Source: Clostridia bacterium (GTDB lineage: Bacteria; Bacillota_A; Clostridia; Oscillospirales; CAG-272). From it: a stretch of 64,000 nucleotides of DNA. Below the pieces are notes generated by a model, which was not told the DNA's origin, did not search any database, and saw only the letters and a program-made list of their open reading frames with translations. Positions 1 through 8,624 of the stretch are shown here, piece after piece; position 1 is the first letter of the stretch; the number at the start of each line of letters is the position of its first letter. The position numbers and the translations under genes are program-made. The stretch spans positions 10,460-74,459 of the forward strand of contig JAFUJS010000021.1 of the NCBI GenBank assembly GCA_017468115.1, in the 5' to 3' direction.

Positions 1-30
1 AAGCTGTGTTCCACAATTTGAACAAAACAT
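1..30 (-). CDS. Zinc-ribbon protein, N-terminal fragment
   Basis: Only the first ten codons lie in the window; the rest runs off its left edge. The minus strand reads MFCSNCGTQL, with the CxxC knuckle typical of the N-terminal zinc ribbon of many small Clostridia membrane or regulatory proteins. An AAAAGGAGAG ribosome binding site lies 6 to 15 nt upstream of the ATG (28-30). It follows the terminator of the 6S-like RNA, so it could be transcribed by read-through or from its own promoter. Its function cannot be inferred from ten residues. Confidence 0.6.
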   Translation of the reverse strand, partial: MFCSNCGTQL

Positions 31-60
31 TTGTGTCTCTCCTTTTAATAAAAATGTAGA

Positions 61-94
61 AAATAAAAAGTGCGCCAACCGAGGTTGAGCGCAC
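61..94 (-). terminator. Terminator of the 6S-like RNA
   Basis: Minus-strand hairpin with stem GTGCGC/GCGCAC continued by CAACC/GGTTG (70-94), followed by a run of T residues (61-69). It lies just before the zinc-ribbon start codon. Confidence 0.7.
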
Positions 95-276
95 CGAAAA
101 CGCAGAACCCCAATTGTCGCCAAACAAACTCTAAACAGCATGGGAAAACATACTATCAGCAGGGATACTACATTTTACACAAATGTTATTACTTGCTGAT
201 AGTATAGGCAAAAAAGGGTATAGTTATCCCTAAATAAAAAAATACCCATAGCTGTAATATTAAGTTTGTTTGGCAA
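62..276 (-). ncRNA. ssrS: Putative 6S RNA
   Basis: A minus-strand transcript with its own promoter (-35 TTTACA, 17-nt spacer, -10 TATAAT) and terminator. Its ends pair: AGTTTGTTTGGC (263-274) with GCCAAACAAACT (119-130). An inner stem pairs the ACAGC/ATGGG segments (135-144) with CCCATAGCTGT (244-254). After an unpaired region, TACTATCAGCA (151-161) pairs with TGCTGATAGTA (194-204). A long rod with a central bubble and a small side hairpin (GGGTATAGTTATCCC, 216-230) is the architecture of 6S RNA, which mimics an open promoter and sequesters the housekeeping RNA polymerase. Length (about 215 nt including terminator) fits. I infer the family from fold and promoter, not from a sequence match; another structured sRNA is possible. 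Confidence 0.55.
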
Positions 277-280
277 GGCT

Positions 281-309
281 ATTATACCATATTTTATATT
301 GTTTGTAAA
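281..309 (-). promoter_or_regulatory. Promoter of the 6S-like RNA
   Basis: On the minus strand TTTACA (304-309), a 17-nt spacer and a perfect TATAAT (281-286). Transcription would start near 274-276, exactly at the outer stem of the RNA. Confidence 0.75.
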
Positions 310-323
310 GAACCTTTTTTTAT

Positions 324-347
324 GCACAGCTTTGGCTGTGCTTTTTT
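324..347 (+). terminator. Intrinsic terminator, plus strand
   Basis: GCACAGC-TTT-GGCTGTGC followed by six T. No plus-strand gene ends just upstream, so it may insulate the phage-like operon from antisense transcription or be a leftover of a lost gene. The remaining bases to 440 hold a weak inverted repeat (GTACC/GGTAC, about 368-381) and no gene I can support. Confidence 0.6.
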
Positions 348-440
348 ATTTCGCAAGGGTCAAAACTGTACCGTTTGGTACCGGTTTTTCTGTGCAACAA
401 TAATAGTGCGGAATACAAAGCGGGTCAACTCTTAAGGTAG

Positions 441-758
441 ATGAAAAAGCAAATCACAGCCGAGGTTGAGGACGAGAAAAAACCAAAAAAAGAGGTGGGG
501 GTGGAGCCACCCACCTTTTTAGATACTCTTGAAAAAATGCTGGGTCGAGCCGTCCCGACGGAGCTTTTGCCCGAGAGTATTAAGGCTTCAATGCCAAACG
601 GCACAGCCACCTATCAGGAGGCTGTGCTGATGGCGATGATAATCAAGGCTATGGGTGGGGACACCCAAGCCTCGGTTTATCTGAGGGATACCTCAGGCAA
701 CAAGCTAAAGGACGGCGCAAGGGTAAGGACGGCTAAAAAGCGCTTTGAGGATTTTTAG
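441..758 (+). CDS. DUF5681-like small phage protein
   Basis: A 105-residue protein with a charged, Lys/Glu-rich head (about 1-22) and a compact core ending in MAMIIKAMGGDTQASVYLRD (about 70-90). The pattern of an alanine/methionine helix, GDxxA and a closing DTSGNK resembles the small proteins encoded at the start of terminase operons in Clostridia phages (DUF5681-like). Such proteins are suspected small-terminase or DNA-packaging factors, but no large terminase follows here. It is the first gene of an eight-gene block and has only a weak AAGG ribosome binding site. The family assignment rests on recalled sequence pattern and is tentative. Confidence 0.55.
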   Translation: MKKQITAEVEDEKKPKKEVGVEPPTFLDTLEKMLGRAVPTELLPESIKASMPNGTATYQEAVLMAMIIKAMGGDTQASVYLRDTSGNKLKDGARVRTAKKRFEDF

Positions 759-776
759 CCGCAGGAAAGGAGAAAA

Positions 777-1403
777 ATGAAAGCAGGACAAGTAAAACTT
801 GACAGCCTGATGCTTATGTACCCCGAGGCAAGGCTACCGACAGGTAGCGAGGGGCAAAGCCTTACGGACATAATTTATCAGCTGAAATCAAACAAAAGCC
901 TTGCCGAATTTATCGTTGCCTCTGTGGGCGCAATCAACAGGGGCATTACATATCTTGAGGCAAGGGGCTTTGGCAAAATCAGGTGTCGGCTTATTTCTCT
1001 TAAGGAAACAGAGCCGCACAGCAGAGGCAGAGTCAAGCTAAGCCTGAACGACCAAAGGCTTCTTGTGGTAGAGGCAGTTTATGCGCTTGTGGGCGGAGAA
1101 AGGGTAATGATCCCCTTCGAGCTTTGCCCCGACCTTGTCTTTGAGGGCGGCTACTGTGAGTATGAAATCAAGTACAGAGAAAGCATACCGAGAATAAGCC
1201 AGCTGACCTCTGACGACAAGGAGCTGGAGCTATGGGACGGGCTTGCCGCATTGCTTCCTTACTTTGTAAAGAGCGAGCTTCTTTCAAACGAGGATGCCGA
1301 GGAAGCTAAAAGAGCAAGAGAGGAATTTGAAAAAGGAGTTTTTGAATATGAGTACCTTTTAGGCGGTGGGGAGCCAAAGGAAACCATATACAAGCATTTT
1401 TAA
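777..1403 (+). CDS. Putative phage connector-type protein
   Basis: 208 residues, not recognised by a firm motif. It begins MKAGQVKLDSLMLMYPEA, has a mixed alpha/beta middle with short Gly turns, and ends in an acidic helix (about 150-190: SKLLSNEDAEEA-like, RAREEFEKGVFEYEYL). Size, charge and position, directly before a large beta-rich structural protein, are those of head-tail connector or adaptor proteins of short-tailed and siphophages; that role is inference from context only. An AGGAGA ribosome binding site precedes the ATG, and the gene starts 18 nt after the previous stop. Confidence 0.45.
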   Translation: MKAGQVKLDSLMLMYPEARLPTGSEGQSLTDIIYQLKSNKSLAEFIVASVGAINRGITYLEARGFGKIRCRLISLKETEPHSRGRVKLSLNDQRLLVVEAVYALVGGERVMIPFELCPDLVFEGGYCEYEIKYRESIPRISQLTSDDKELELWDGLAALLPYFVKSELLSNEDAEEAKRAREEFEKGVFEYEYLLGGGEPKETIYKHF

Positions 1404-1406
1404 GCT

Positions 1407-3908
1407 ATGGAAAGAAAAATTCTTAAGTTGGACTTAAATCTGGGGCTTGAAAATGAAAACAACGGCTCCCTTACCCGAGCCTCTTTTCTCAAAAATATTA
1501 TTTTGAAAAACGGCGCAAGCTGCAAGCGCCCCGGCTGGGACGTAATCGGACAGCTGAAGGACGAGGATGGAGAGCTGAAAATAAACGGCATCTTCCCCTT
1601 TGTGGAAAACGGGCAAGAGGAATTAATCGTCCATGCAGGCACAAGGCTGTATAAATGCGCCAAGGACCTTTCGGAAATAAAGGAAATTGCACATGAGGGC
1701 TTTTCTATACAGGACCAACGCTCCCAAGGAGTTATTATTGATAACAGGCTTTGGCTTTTCGGTGTTGGGGTGCCCCTTGCCTACGATGGGGAGCTTAGCT
1801 TGGCGGTAGACGGAGAAAAAAGCTACGTGCCGACAACAAGGGTGGGCATTACCGATATATATAGTGGAGATATGTATAAGGACCTAGAAAAGCCCAACCT
1901 TCTTACCACGAAAAGAAAAAACAGGGCCTTAGGCAAGGACACCTATCGCACCCTGGAAAAAAGCCCTGTTATCAGCCTTGACGGGGACATTTTGTGGGGT
2001 AAGCCCATTGACGTTGAGGTAAGGCTCAGGGTAAGAGCGTACGGAGACGGTGTTAACGAAAACACCTCAATATATCGAGGCGTAAACCGTGAGGGAAAGG
2101 AGCAAAATATGGTGGTAGTGGCAAGCTTCCACCTTGACAGCGCAAGCCTTGGCGCAACCATAAAGCCCAGCGGTCCCTTGTATGACGAGATGGGCGATGA
2201 GGTTACAATAAAATTCGAGGACGAGACCCACTACACCTACGATACTCTGCCCTGGTACATAAGAATCACGGGCAAAAGACAGCTTACCTTCGATTTTGAT
2301 GCTCCAACACCCACAAATGGGGTAGACAACATTGAAATTACCTTTCATTCACAAAGTGAGGAATGGGACCTTTCAAAAATCCGATTAGGCGTTGTAACCA
2401 CCACCGAGTCGGGACAGGATGTGGCAGTTTTAGTCTGTGGCGACAATCTGATTAGATACACCGACTACGAAAAGGGAATGGCGTATATTCCAACTGCAAA
2501 CCTATTGCAAATAGGAAGCGGTGCGCAAATTTCCGCAATCGTGCCTGTGGCAGGCGGCTACCTTGGGGTGTTTACAGAAAACGGCTTTTACAAGATTAAG
2601 CTACCGGGAGGTAGTGAAAAGAGCATAAGCGCCTACAAGTCCACCGACAAGGTGGGCGCACTTTCCCAATGGTGCTGTATGACAGTAGACAGCGACACCG
2701 TGGTTCTTACCTCTAGTGGGGTCTATGGCGTTAAAACAGGGGAAAACGACGAAATAGTAAGCCAGCTATACAACCGTGGCACAAGAATAGATAATATTCT
2801 AAATACCTTTTCAAGAGAGCAGCTTAAAGGTGCTGTGGCAGCGGAGCATCAGGGCAGGCTCTACCTATTTATAGATGGCAACGTGCTTGTGGCGGACAGC
2901 CAAAAAAGAAGCACAAGAAAGGGGCTTGGCAGCGCCGCCTTTGAATACGAATGGTGGCTTTGGGACACTTGCCCTGCGAGGGTGGCTGTGTCAGCCTATA
3001 ACAAACTCTATATGGGCAGAGAGGACGGCACAATTGCCACTTTTGAAAGTCAAGGGGCAGACACCCACAAAAGGCGCTTTAGCGAGGAAGCATTAACCCT
3101 TGCCTTTTCTCACGACGAGGCGGACAGGAGCGTATATGTAGCAAGCGACCAGCCCCAAAATGGCACAGAGGCTAGGGTCAGCCCCCACAGAAGAAGGGTG
3201 GCGGAGGGCATAAAGTACCTTGAACAGGGTCTTTATTCCATTCCCAAGGACCAGCTTTTTGACAAAAACGGAGCATTAAGGGTCTTTGAAGGGGACTACT
3301 ATATTTGCAAGAAGGCAGGGGCAATCATAGAGCAAATCAAGGTCCTTCAGGTAGACCCACAGGCGTGCACCTTAAAATGCGAGGCAAGGTTCACAGGGGA
3401 AAACGGCTACCTGTACGTGCCCTGCGACGAAAAAACCGTCTACACGGTAAAAAGAGAGACAGAGGGCTTTAGCCTTTGGCTGGGAAGCGAGGGCGCTGTG
3501 CTCAAGGGCGACAGCCTTGTATTTACCCTTAACGAGGTAAGGGAGATTGAGTGCGAAATTGTGTCCTGCCCAATCAGCCTTGGAGAGCCGATTTTTAGAA
3601 AAAACCTTTGGGGAGTGTACGTAAAGCCCACAAAAAGCACCACAGGCGAGGTGGAAGTTGAGATAGAAACCCTGCGTGGAAAAAGCAAGGAGGTCCTAAG
3701 GCTGGACACCGCCCTCGATTTTGAGGAACTTGACCTTGGCTCCCTTGCCTTCGGGGGCAGCTTTGACCGAGCTGTGTATGTGCCCTTTTTTGAAAGAGGG
3801 GTAAGCTATCTTACCCTTACACTAAGGTCAAGGGGCAAGGACGACTTCGGCATAGAAGCGGTATATCTTTGCTACACCCAAGGAAAGAAACACAAAGGAG
3901 AAGGATAA
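1407..3908 (+). CDS. Large beta-rich phage structural protein
   Basis: 833 residues without signal peptide or membrane segment. The start (LKNIILKNGASCKRPGWDVI, about 30-49) matches the 'non-interacting residues, then KRPG' opening of phage tail-stabilisation/structural proteins. The middle (about 340-560) shows repeated short beta motifs such as GGYLGVFTENGFYKI, SGVYGVKTG and GRLYLFIDGNVLVAD, then WWLWDTCPARVA and YMGREDGTI, which look like beta-propeller blades and are common in virion proteins of Clostridia phages. The most likely role is a tail or neck component. Its TAA overlaps the next ATG (TAATG), so translation is coupled. The family call is from pattern memory; HHpred would decide. 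Confidence 0.6.
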   Translation: MERKILKLDLNLGLENENNGSLTRASFLKNIILKNGASCKRPGWDVIGQLKDEDGELKINGIFPFVENGQEELIVHAGTRLYKCAKDLSEIKEIAHEGFSIQDQRSQGVIIDNRLWLFGVGVPLAYDGELSLAVDGEKSYVPTTRVGITDIYSGDMYKDLEKPNLLTTKRKNRALGKDTYRTLEKSPVISLDGDILWGKPIDVEVRLRVRAYGDGVNENTSIYRGVNREGKEQNMVVVASFHLDSASLGATIKPSGPLYDEMGDEVTIKFEDETHYTYDTLPWYIRITGKRQLTFDFDAPTPTNGVDNIEITFHSQSEEWDLSKIRLGVVTTTESGQDVAVLVCGDNLIRYTDYEKGMAYIPTANLLQIGSGAQISAIVPVAGGYLGVFTENGFYKIKLPGGSEKSISAYKSTDKVGALSQWCCMTVDSDTVVLTSSGVYGVKTGENDEIVSQLYNRGTRIDNILNTFSREQLKGAVAAEHQGRLYLFIDGNVLVADSQKRSTRKGLGSAAFEYEWWLWDTCPARVAVSAYNKLYMGREDGTIATFESQGADTHKRRFSEEALTLAFSHDEADRSVYVASDQPQNGTEARVSPHRRRVAEGIKYLEQGLYSIPKDQLFDKNGALRVFEGDYYICKKAGAIIEQIKVLQVDPQACTLKCEARFTGENGYLYVPCDEKTVYTVKRETEGFSLWLGSEGAVLKGDSLVFTLNEVREIECEIVSCPISLGEPIFRKNLWGVYVKPTKSTTGEVEVEIETLRGKSKEVLRLDTALDFEELDLGSLAFGGSFDRAVYVPFFERGVSYLTLTLRSRGKDDFGIEAVYLCYTQGKKHKGEG

Positions 3909-5089
3909 TGGAAGAAAAATTCCTGTTAACCGACGAGGAAATTAATGAGGCGCTTCTTCGTTCACCATATTCGCTCCCAAGCTCCCCTTCGGAGCAGGGG
4001 CTAAGCGCCTCAACAATCAAAAAATTCTTTTACGACTTTATATTCAGCCTTGGAAAAAGCATCAACCTGCACCTTGCCGACCTGGGGGCAGAGCTTGCCA
4101 AGCAGGCGAGCAAGGACTCGGAGCTTGAGGGGGCGCTCGGCTCTCACGACATATCAGCTCTTGCGCATCAAAGCTTAATCACTGAGCTAAGAGGGCTTAT
4201 TTCAAATCTTGAAAAAGCTCACACAGTTCACGAGGCTGATCCACAGGCGCACAGCTCTTGTATAGTGGCACAGGTGGCATCTCATAACAGTAGCACCACC
4301 GCCCACGCAGATATCCGTCAGCTTGCAAGCGATAGCGGACTTCTTGCACAAAGGGCACTGAATTTAGCCTCAGGAAAGAGCAAGGTGATACCCGTTGAAG
4401 CGAGAGAGGATATGCTGGAGTACATTCAGCAAAATCAGCTTTTTGTGGGGGACGTGTTTATTTTAGAGGAAAAAAACACGCCGGACTTTACTTATTTTGG
4501 CACGGTAGATGACTCCTATGTCGACAGCGAAATAGCCAAGGGCGCAATACTTATAGACTACGACAAGGTTGCCACCTCGCAGGTGGATCTTGCGGCAGGC
4601 TGCGTTTATATTTTTGAGGGCAAAAAGCTTGTTGCCTCGGAAAGTGGCTTTGATATTTCTCTCCTTGCAAAGCAAGAGGAGCTAAACAGAGTAGCCGCAC
4701 AGCTTGATGAGCTTTCAACTCAGCTGGAGGCAACGCTATCGGAAATAGATACGGAGCTGACAAAAAAGGAAGAGGCACTTGCCTATGTGGAAAGCAGTGA
4801 GGAAAACCCCTTAATCGAAAGTGGTAAGGAATATAGCCTGGGCTTAAGGGCAAGCTTGTCTTTTAAGCTGCCTGAGGAAATAGATACGGGCTATTTTGCA
4901 ATAGTTAGCTTCAGAACAGGAGCAGAGGAAGCAAGCTTTTTGGCGCCTGAGGGTGCTTTAATCTCCGGTGATGATTGCCAAGAGGGAACATTTGTGCCAC
5001 AGACTTCAAGACTGTATGAGCTTAGCATAAAAAGTGTTTCGGGCATACCTGTCATCAGAGTTGCGGGGGCTGACTACGAGGTGATTTAA
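3908..5089 (+). CDS. Putative phage tail fibre protein
   Basis: 393 residues from the ATG that overlaps the previous stop; this start has AAGGAGAAGG just upstream and is preferred over the in-frame one at 3869. A region at about 70-150 carries repeated polar helices with H-x(n)-H spacing (SHDISALAHQS, HTVHEADPQAHSS, SHNSSTTAHADIR), a pattern I know from trimeric phage fibres. A coiled coil follows at about 255-295 (AAQLDELSTQLEATLSEIDTEL). The C-terminal 100 residues look like a beta domain. It probably forms a trimeric fibre attached to the preceding structural protein. Its stop again overlaps the next ATG (TAATG). Confidence 0.6.
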   Translation: MEEKFLLTDEEINEALLRSPYSLPSSPSEQGLSASTIKKFFYDFIFSLGKSINLHLADLGAELAKQASKDSELEGALGSHDISALAHQSLITELRGLISNLEKAHTVHEADPQAHSSCIVAQVASHNSSTTAHADIRQLASDSGLLAQRALNLASGKSKVIPVEAREDMLEYIQQNQLFVGDVFILEEKNTPDFTYFGTVDDSYVDSEIAKGAILIDYDKVATSQVDLAAGCVYIFEGKKLVASESGFDISLLAKQEELNRVAAQLDELSTQLEATLSEIDTELTKKEEALAYVESSEENPLIESGKEYSLGLRASLSFKLPEEIDTGYFAIVSFRTGAEEASFLAPEGALISGDDCQEGTFVPQTSRLYELSIKSVSGIPVIRVAGADYEVI

Positions 5090-6621
5090 TGGACATTAAA
5101 AACCAGCAAAGGCGACTTTTCAAGGAAAGATACATAAGAGGTACAATCAGAACCGCCTCGGGAGAAGGTCGAGCTTCTGTTGCAAGCAGTAGCGGAATAG
5201 GGCTTGAGAGCTTGATTATCAAGGGGAAAACCCTGCACAGAGAAAAAAGCCCCACCGAAAGAGTAAGAACGCTTTTGGAAAACGGCAGCTATATTCCGGC
5301 GGGGGTAACAGGTGCCTATGCTTATGCGCTCCCTGACGGCTTTGCGCAAAGCCAGCTTTCCTTTGTGCCTTCATTAAGCGCAGAAACAACAGGAATATCT
5401 GTGCTTCTTGCAGACAGCTCCAGCCTTTTGTTTTCAAACTCGGTAGAGCTTTTATCGACACAGGGTAGTGTAAATTCCTTTTCGGGAAGTGGTTACGGCT
5501 ACATTATCGTAAACGGAGCGCTTACCGATGAGGAGCTAAGCGCCCTTTGGCAAAATCTAAGCATTGAGGTAAGCATAATCGGCGATTATGCGGCTAACAG
5601 CGAGTATGAGGTTGTAAACGCAGGTGACAATGGCCTTTTGGTAAGGCTAACAAGCAAAAACCTACTAGATCATAAAAAACTCAAAGCAAGCGCCCTTTTT
5701 AATGTTGTCGGCTTGCCAAAGGGCGAGTACTATGGAGTGACAGGTGTTCCTACCAAAACCTCATACATAGCACCGTTCTCCAGCATGGTCGACAGCCCGG
5801 CAAGTATGACCCGGGACATGATAGGAAAGAGTCTTTCATACATTACGTTTTACGAGGGTGGCTACGGCGCAAGAAAGGCTGAGGTTGGACTTTACGATAG
5901 TACCAATAAGTTAAAATCCAAATGGGGAAATATGAAAAGAGACCTTCCTTATACTTACTTAGAGCCTGAGGGCAGAGATAAGTTTCATATTAGAGTGAAC
6001 TACACAACCGGAGAGGAAATTGATGAGGTCTTCAGATTTATGGCAATGGAAGGAGAGTGTAGCTCTATACCTGAGTTTGTGCCGTTCTTTGAGCCAACAG
6101 AGGTACAGCTACCCACTCAAGCAACGGACAAGCAGGGCAGAATTGTAAGTCTAAGCTTTGCGGGCTACGGTGATAACTGTGACTGTTTGGTAGTTAGCCG
6201 ACAGGGAAGGAAGGTTGTGTATTATCAGCACGTGGCAGAGCAGAACCCCGGCCTACCGCAAGAGGAGCAGACCATTCTTGATGAGCCTGTGGCATACGAC
6301 CTGTCGAGCTGCGACTTTGCAAGGCAGCTTTTCGATCTGGACGTGCCCTATAATAACAGCGGAGTGCTTTATGCAAAAGGGGCAGGACTTGTTGAGGTGA
6401 AATACTACGCCACACGAGGACAAGACCAAGTGACGCTAAGCATAAAATACGCTTGTCAGGGGGATGAGATTGGACAGAGCAAGACCTTCAATGTAAGAAA
6501 AGGCTGTCGAGTTGACATAATTGCCCCTCATATTTCAGGCTACACACCCCTCAAAAGGAGCGTTAGCCTTGCACCGAGGGAAAACACAGAAATGATACTG
6601 GAATACAGAAAGGACGAGTAA
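5089..6621 (+). CDS. Putative phage tail/receptor-contact protein
   Basis: 510 residues, soluble, beta-rich, no signal peptide. The middle (about 185-330) reads like a lectin-type module (SYIAPFSSMVDSPASM, SYITFYEGGYGARKAEVGLYD). The last 80 residues (about 430-510) contain repeats of the type VTLSIKYACQGDEIG...APHISGYTPLKRSVSL, resembling a MucBP/Ig-like surface-binding fold. A role as distal tail or adhesion protein is inferred from these features and the position after the fibre gene. Coupled by TAATG to both neighbours. I recognise no enzyme motif. Confidence 0.5.
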   Translation: MDIKNQQRRLFKERYIRGTIRTASGEGRASVASSSGIGLESLIIKGKTLHREKSPTERVRTLLENGSYIPAGVTGAYAYALPDGFAQSQLSFVPSLSAETTGISVLLADSSSLLFSNSVELLSTQGSVNSFSGSGYGYIIVNGALTDEELSALWQNLSIEVSIIGDYAANSEYEVVNAGDNGLLVRLTSKNLLDHKKLKASALFNVVGLPKGEYYGVTGVPTKTSYIAPFSSMVDSPASMTRDMIGKSLSYITFYEGGYGARKAEVGLYDSTNKLKSKWGNMKRDLPYTYLEPEGRDKFHIRVNYTTGEEIDEVFRFMAMEGECSSIPEFVPFFEPTEVQLPTQATDKQGRIVSLSFAGYGDNCDCLVVSRQGRKVVYYQHVAEQNPGLPQEEQTILDEPVAYDLSSCDFARQLFDLDVPYNNSGVLYAKGAGLVEVKYYATRGQDQVTLSIKYACQGDEIGQSKTFNVRKGCRVDIIAPHISGYTPLKRSVSLAPRENTEMILEYRKDE

Positions 6622-7220
6622 TGAAAAAGGTATTAACAACAATTGCCTGCGTTTTTTTGCTTGCCTGCTTGCTTGCGCTCTCCATTCTTGCGCAAGACGT
6701 TACAGGACAAGAGAAAAACCAAGAAACAGGCGAGGGAGTGTCTGATTTTGACACAGAGAGCTGGGACGTCAAGGACTATTTGATTGAGAAAATCGCACCC
6801 GTGCTTGTGGGCGTGCTAACCGGCGCCTGCGCACTTATAACAACCCTTGGCTCAATTAAAAAATCCTTAAGCTCCCTAAAAAATACAAAGGAAGAGCTAA
6901 GGGGCGAGGGCGAGAAAAGCAGAGAGCTGTTTTTGGAGCAATCAAATCAGCTTATTGCCTGTAGCTCAAAAATGGAGGACACAAGCCAGCACCTAGAGGA
7001 GCTGAAGGAAAAAATCGAGGTGCTTGAAAAGGAGCTTTACTATCTTAGCGAGCAAAGCATGAGCCTTGCCAAAATTATCACAATCGGCTTTTTGGGGGAC
7101 GAAAAGAGGGTTGGCTCCGGCAGGGGAGAGAAAATGATGCTCCTTTTGGAAAACAGCCAAGCCATGCTTGAACAAATCAGCAAGAAAATCAAGGACCTAA
7201 AGGCTAGCGAGGTGGAGTAA
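6621..7220 (+). CDS. Membrane-anchored coiled-coil protein
   Basis: 199 residues: N-terminal signal or anchor segment (1-24, KKVLTTIACVFLLACLLAL), a short acidic stretch, a second hydrophobic segment (about 58-79, IAPVLVGVLTGACALITTL) and a long coiled coil (about 80-195, rich in E/K/L heptads). Topology suggests a periplasm-facing loop with a cytoplasmic coiled coil, or the reverse. In phages, proteins of this build lie in lysis or superinfection-exclusion modules, but no lysin is nearby. Overlaps the preceding stop (TAATG). Function unknown. Confidence 0.5.
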   Translation: MKKVLTTIACVFLLACLLALSILAQDVTGQEKNQETGEGVSDFDTESWDVKDYLIEKIAPVLVGVLTGACALITTLGSIKKSLSSLKNTKEELRGEGEKSRELFLEQSNQLIACSSKMEDTSQHLEELKEKIEVLEKELYYLSEQSMSLAKIITIGFLGDEKRVGSGRGEKMMLLLENSQAMLEQISKKIKDLKASEVE

Positions 7221-7631
7221 ATGAACAGGCTAAGGCTTCCACTTTTATACCTGCTTTCCTTCACCCTTTCCCTAGGACCCGTTTTGGTATACTTCTTTAT
7301 CAATTTAGATAAATATGTAACCTCGGTAGCCGATGCTGTAAGGCTTTCCTTCGGGGGCGTGATTATTTTGGGCGTAGTGCTTTTGAAGGTGGTGGGGCTT
7401 TTGAAAATGCCACCGAGAATTGTGCTTTTTGCCTTGGTTTTTGCAGGCTGTTATCTTCTTAGCAGTATACTTAACGACCTGATTATCTTTTCCTTTCTTG
7501 CCTTAATTGGCGAAATTGGGGATTCTGTTTGCCAAATCTTTATAAGACGAGAAAAGGAAAGACGGCTGATTGAAAAAACGGCAAGGGCGACAGCCACCGC
7601 CCTTGAGTCAAGCTTTACAGGAAGGGTGTAA
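7221..7631 (+). CDS. Small polytopic membrane protein (holin-like?)
   Basis: 136 residues with three or four hydrophobic segments (about 7-27, 42-62, 66-86, 88-104) and a basic tail (RREKERRLIEKTARATA, about 108-125). Size, topology and the charged tail are compatible with a phage holin, but no known holin family is recognised. It starts immediately after the TAA of the previous gene, so co-translation is likely. Confidence 0.5.
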   Translation: MNRLRLPLLYLLSFTLSLGPVLVYFFINLDKYVTSVADAVRLSFGGVIILGVVLLKVVGLLKMPPRIVLFALVFAGCYLLSSILNDLIIFSFLALIGEIGDSVCQIFIRREKERRLIEKTARATATALESSFTGRV

Positions 7632-7634
7632 GCT

Positions 7635-8528
7635 ATGAAAAGAAACAGTTTCGAGGAGGGCTTTTACAAAAATGCAGGCTACATAGCCGTGGTGCTAATC
7701 TCCCTTGTGTATATTGCAGGGAGCATGCTTATGATTTCAAGGACAGGAAAAACTGTCCTTGAAATACTCGGCACAGGTATTCTTTCAATGCTGGTGGGCA
7801 TTCTTATCAACGGAGTTTTCCGTGGTATTGGTCTTAGGCGAGGGGATGAGGACGAGAAAATGGTGTCAACCACCGCCCTTCACGCAAGGACTGTGGAGGA
7901 AATAACCCCCTACATAGACAGGCTGGACAGCTTTTGTCAAATTGAAACGGAGGGCGCAAGAAAAAGCCTGCGCACACAAATTCTTTTGGAGGAGGGCATT
8001 GCCTACGACACGGTGTTTGACGGGGCAGGAACGCTGAAAATAAAGGAGCCCTACTACCTCTTTACAAAGGAAGAAATAGACAGCACCAAGGGCTTTTTTG
8101 CGAGGCAAGGGCAAAGGCGCAAGAACAGAAAATACAGACAAGCGATTTTAAGGGCGGTGCGCCTTAAAATCAAAAGGCTGACCCCCTCGTCGCTGACCAC
8201 GGACGGCGCAAGGGTGGAAAACCCCTTCGACTTCGGAAAAAGCAAAAGCCAGTTTTCCAGAGGCAGAGGGGCGTCCGATATAGTTATTCGTGTCCTGATG
8301 GCAATAATCTTTGGCTACTTTGGCGTCAGTCTAGTGGGCGAAATAAATATTGCCTCAATAATTTGGAATGCCCTGCAAATTGTAATGTATATTTGCGGCG
8401 GCATAATCCAAATGCACACCGCCTACGTATGGGTGGTGGACAGCTACCGCGGCTCTATTGTTCGAAGAATAGACCTGATTGAAAAATTCAAGCTTTTTGT
8501 GAAAAAAGAGCAGAAAGTCAATTTTTAG
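7635..8528 (+). CDS. Four-helix membrane protein with cytoplasmic domain
   Basis: 297 residues with two N-terminal membrane helices (about 14-34 and 42-64), a soluble middle of about 145 residues that is rich in Arg/Lys (RRKNRKYRQAILRAVRLKIKRL), and two C-terminal helices (about 213-235, 240-262) ending in a basic tail. No family recognised. It is the last gene of the coupled block (3-nt gap to the previous stop), and no terminator is visible before the transketolase promoter. Three consecutive membrane proteins at the end of a phage structural operon is unusual. Confidence 0.5.
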   Translation: MKRNSFEEGFYKNAGYIAVVLISLVYIAGSMLMISRTGKTVLEILGTGILSMLVGILINGVFRGIGLRRGDEDEKMVSTTALHARTVEEITPYIDRLDSFCQIETEGARKSLRTQILLEEGIAYDTVFDGAGTLKIKEPYYLFTKEEIDSTKGFFARQGQRRKNRKYRQAILRAVRLKIKRLTPSSLTTDGARVENPFDFGKSKSQFSRGRGASDIVIRVLMAIIFGYFGVSLVGEINIASIIWNALQIVMYICGGIIQMHTAYVWVVDSYRGSIVRRIDLIEKFKLFVKKEQKVNF

Positions 8529-8552
8529 TAGCAAAAATCAAGCAAATATCTG

Positions 8553-8581
8553 TTGACATATTATAATATTAATGATAAAAT
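8553..8581 (+). promoter_or_regulatory. Promoter of the transketolase genes
   Basis: TTGACA (8553-8558), 17-nt spacer, TAAAAT (8576-8581), about 40 nt upstream of the GTG start. It marks the boundary between the phage-like block and host metabolism. Confidence 0.75.
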
Positions 8582-8624
8582 ACAATAAATCAGTTTAATA
8601 TTTTATGTTCGGAGGACAAATTCC

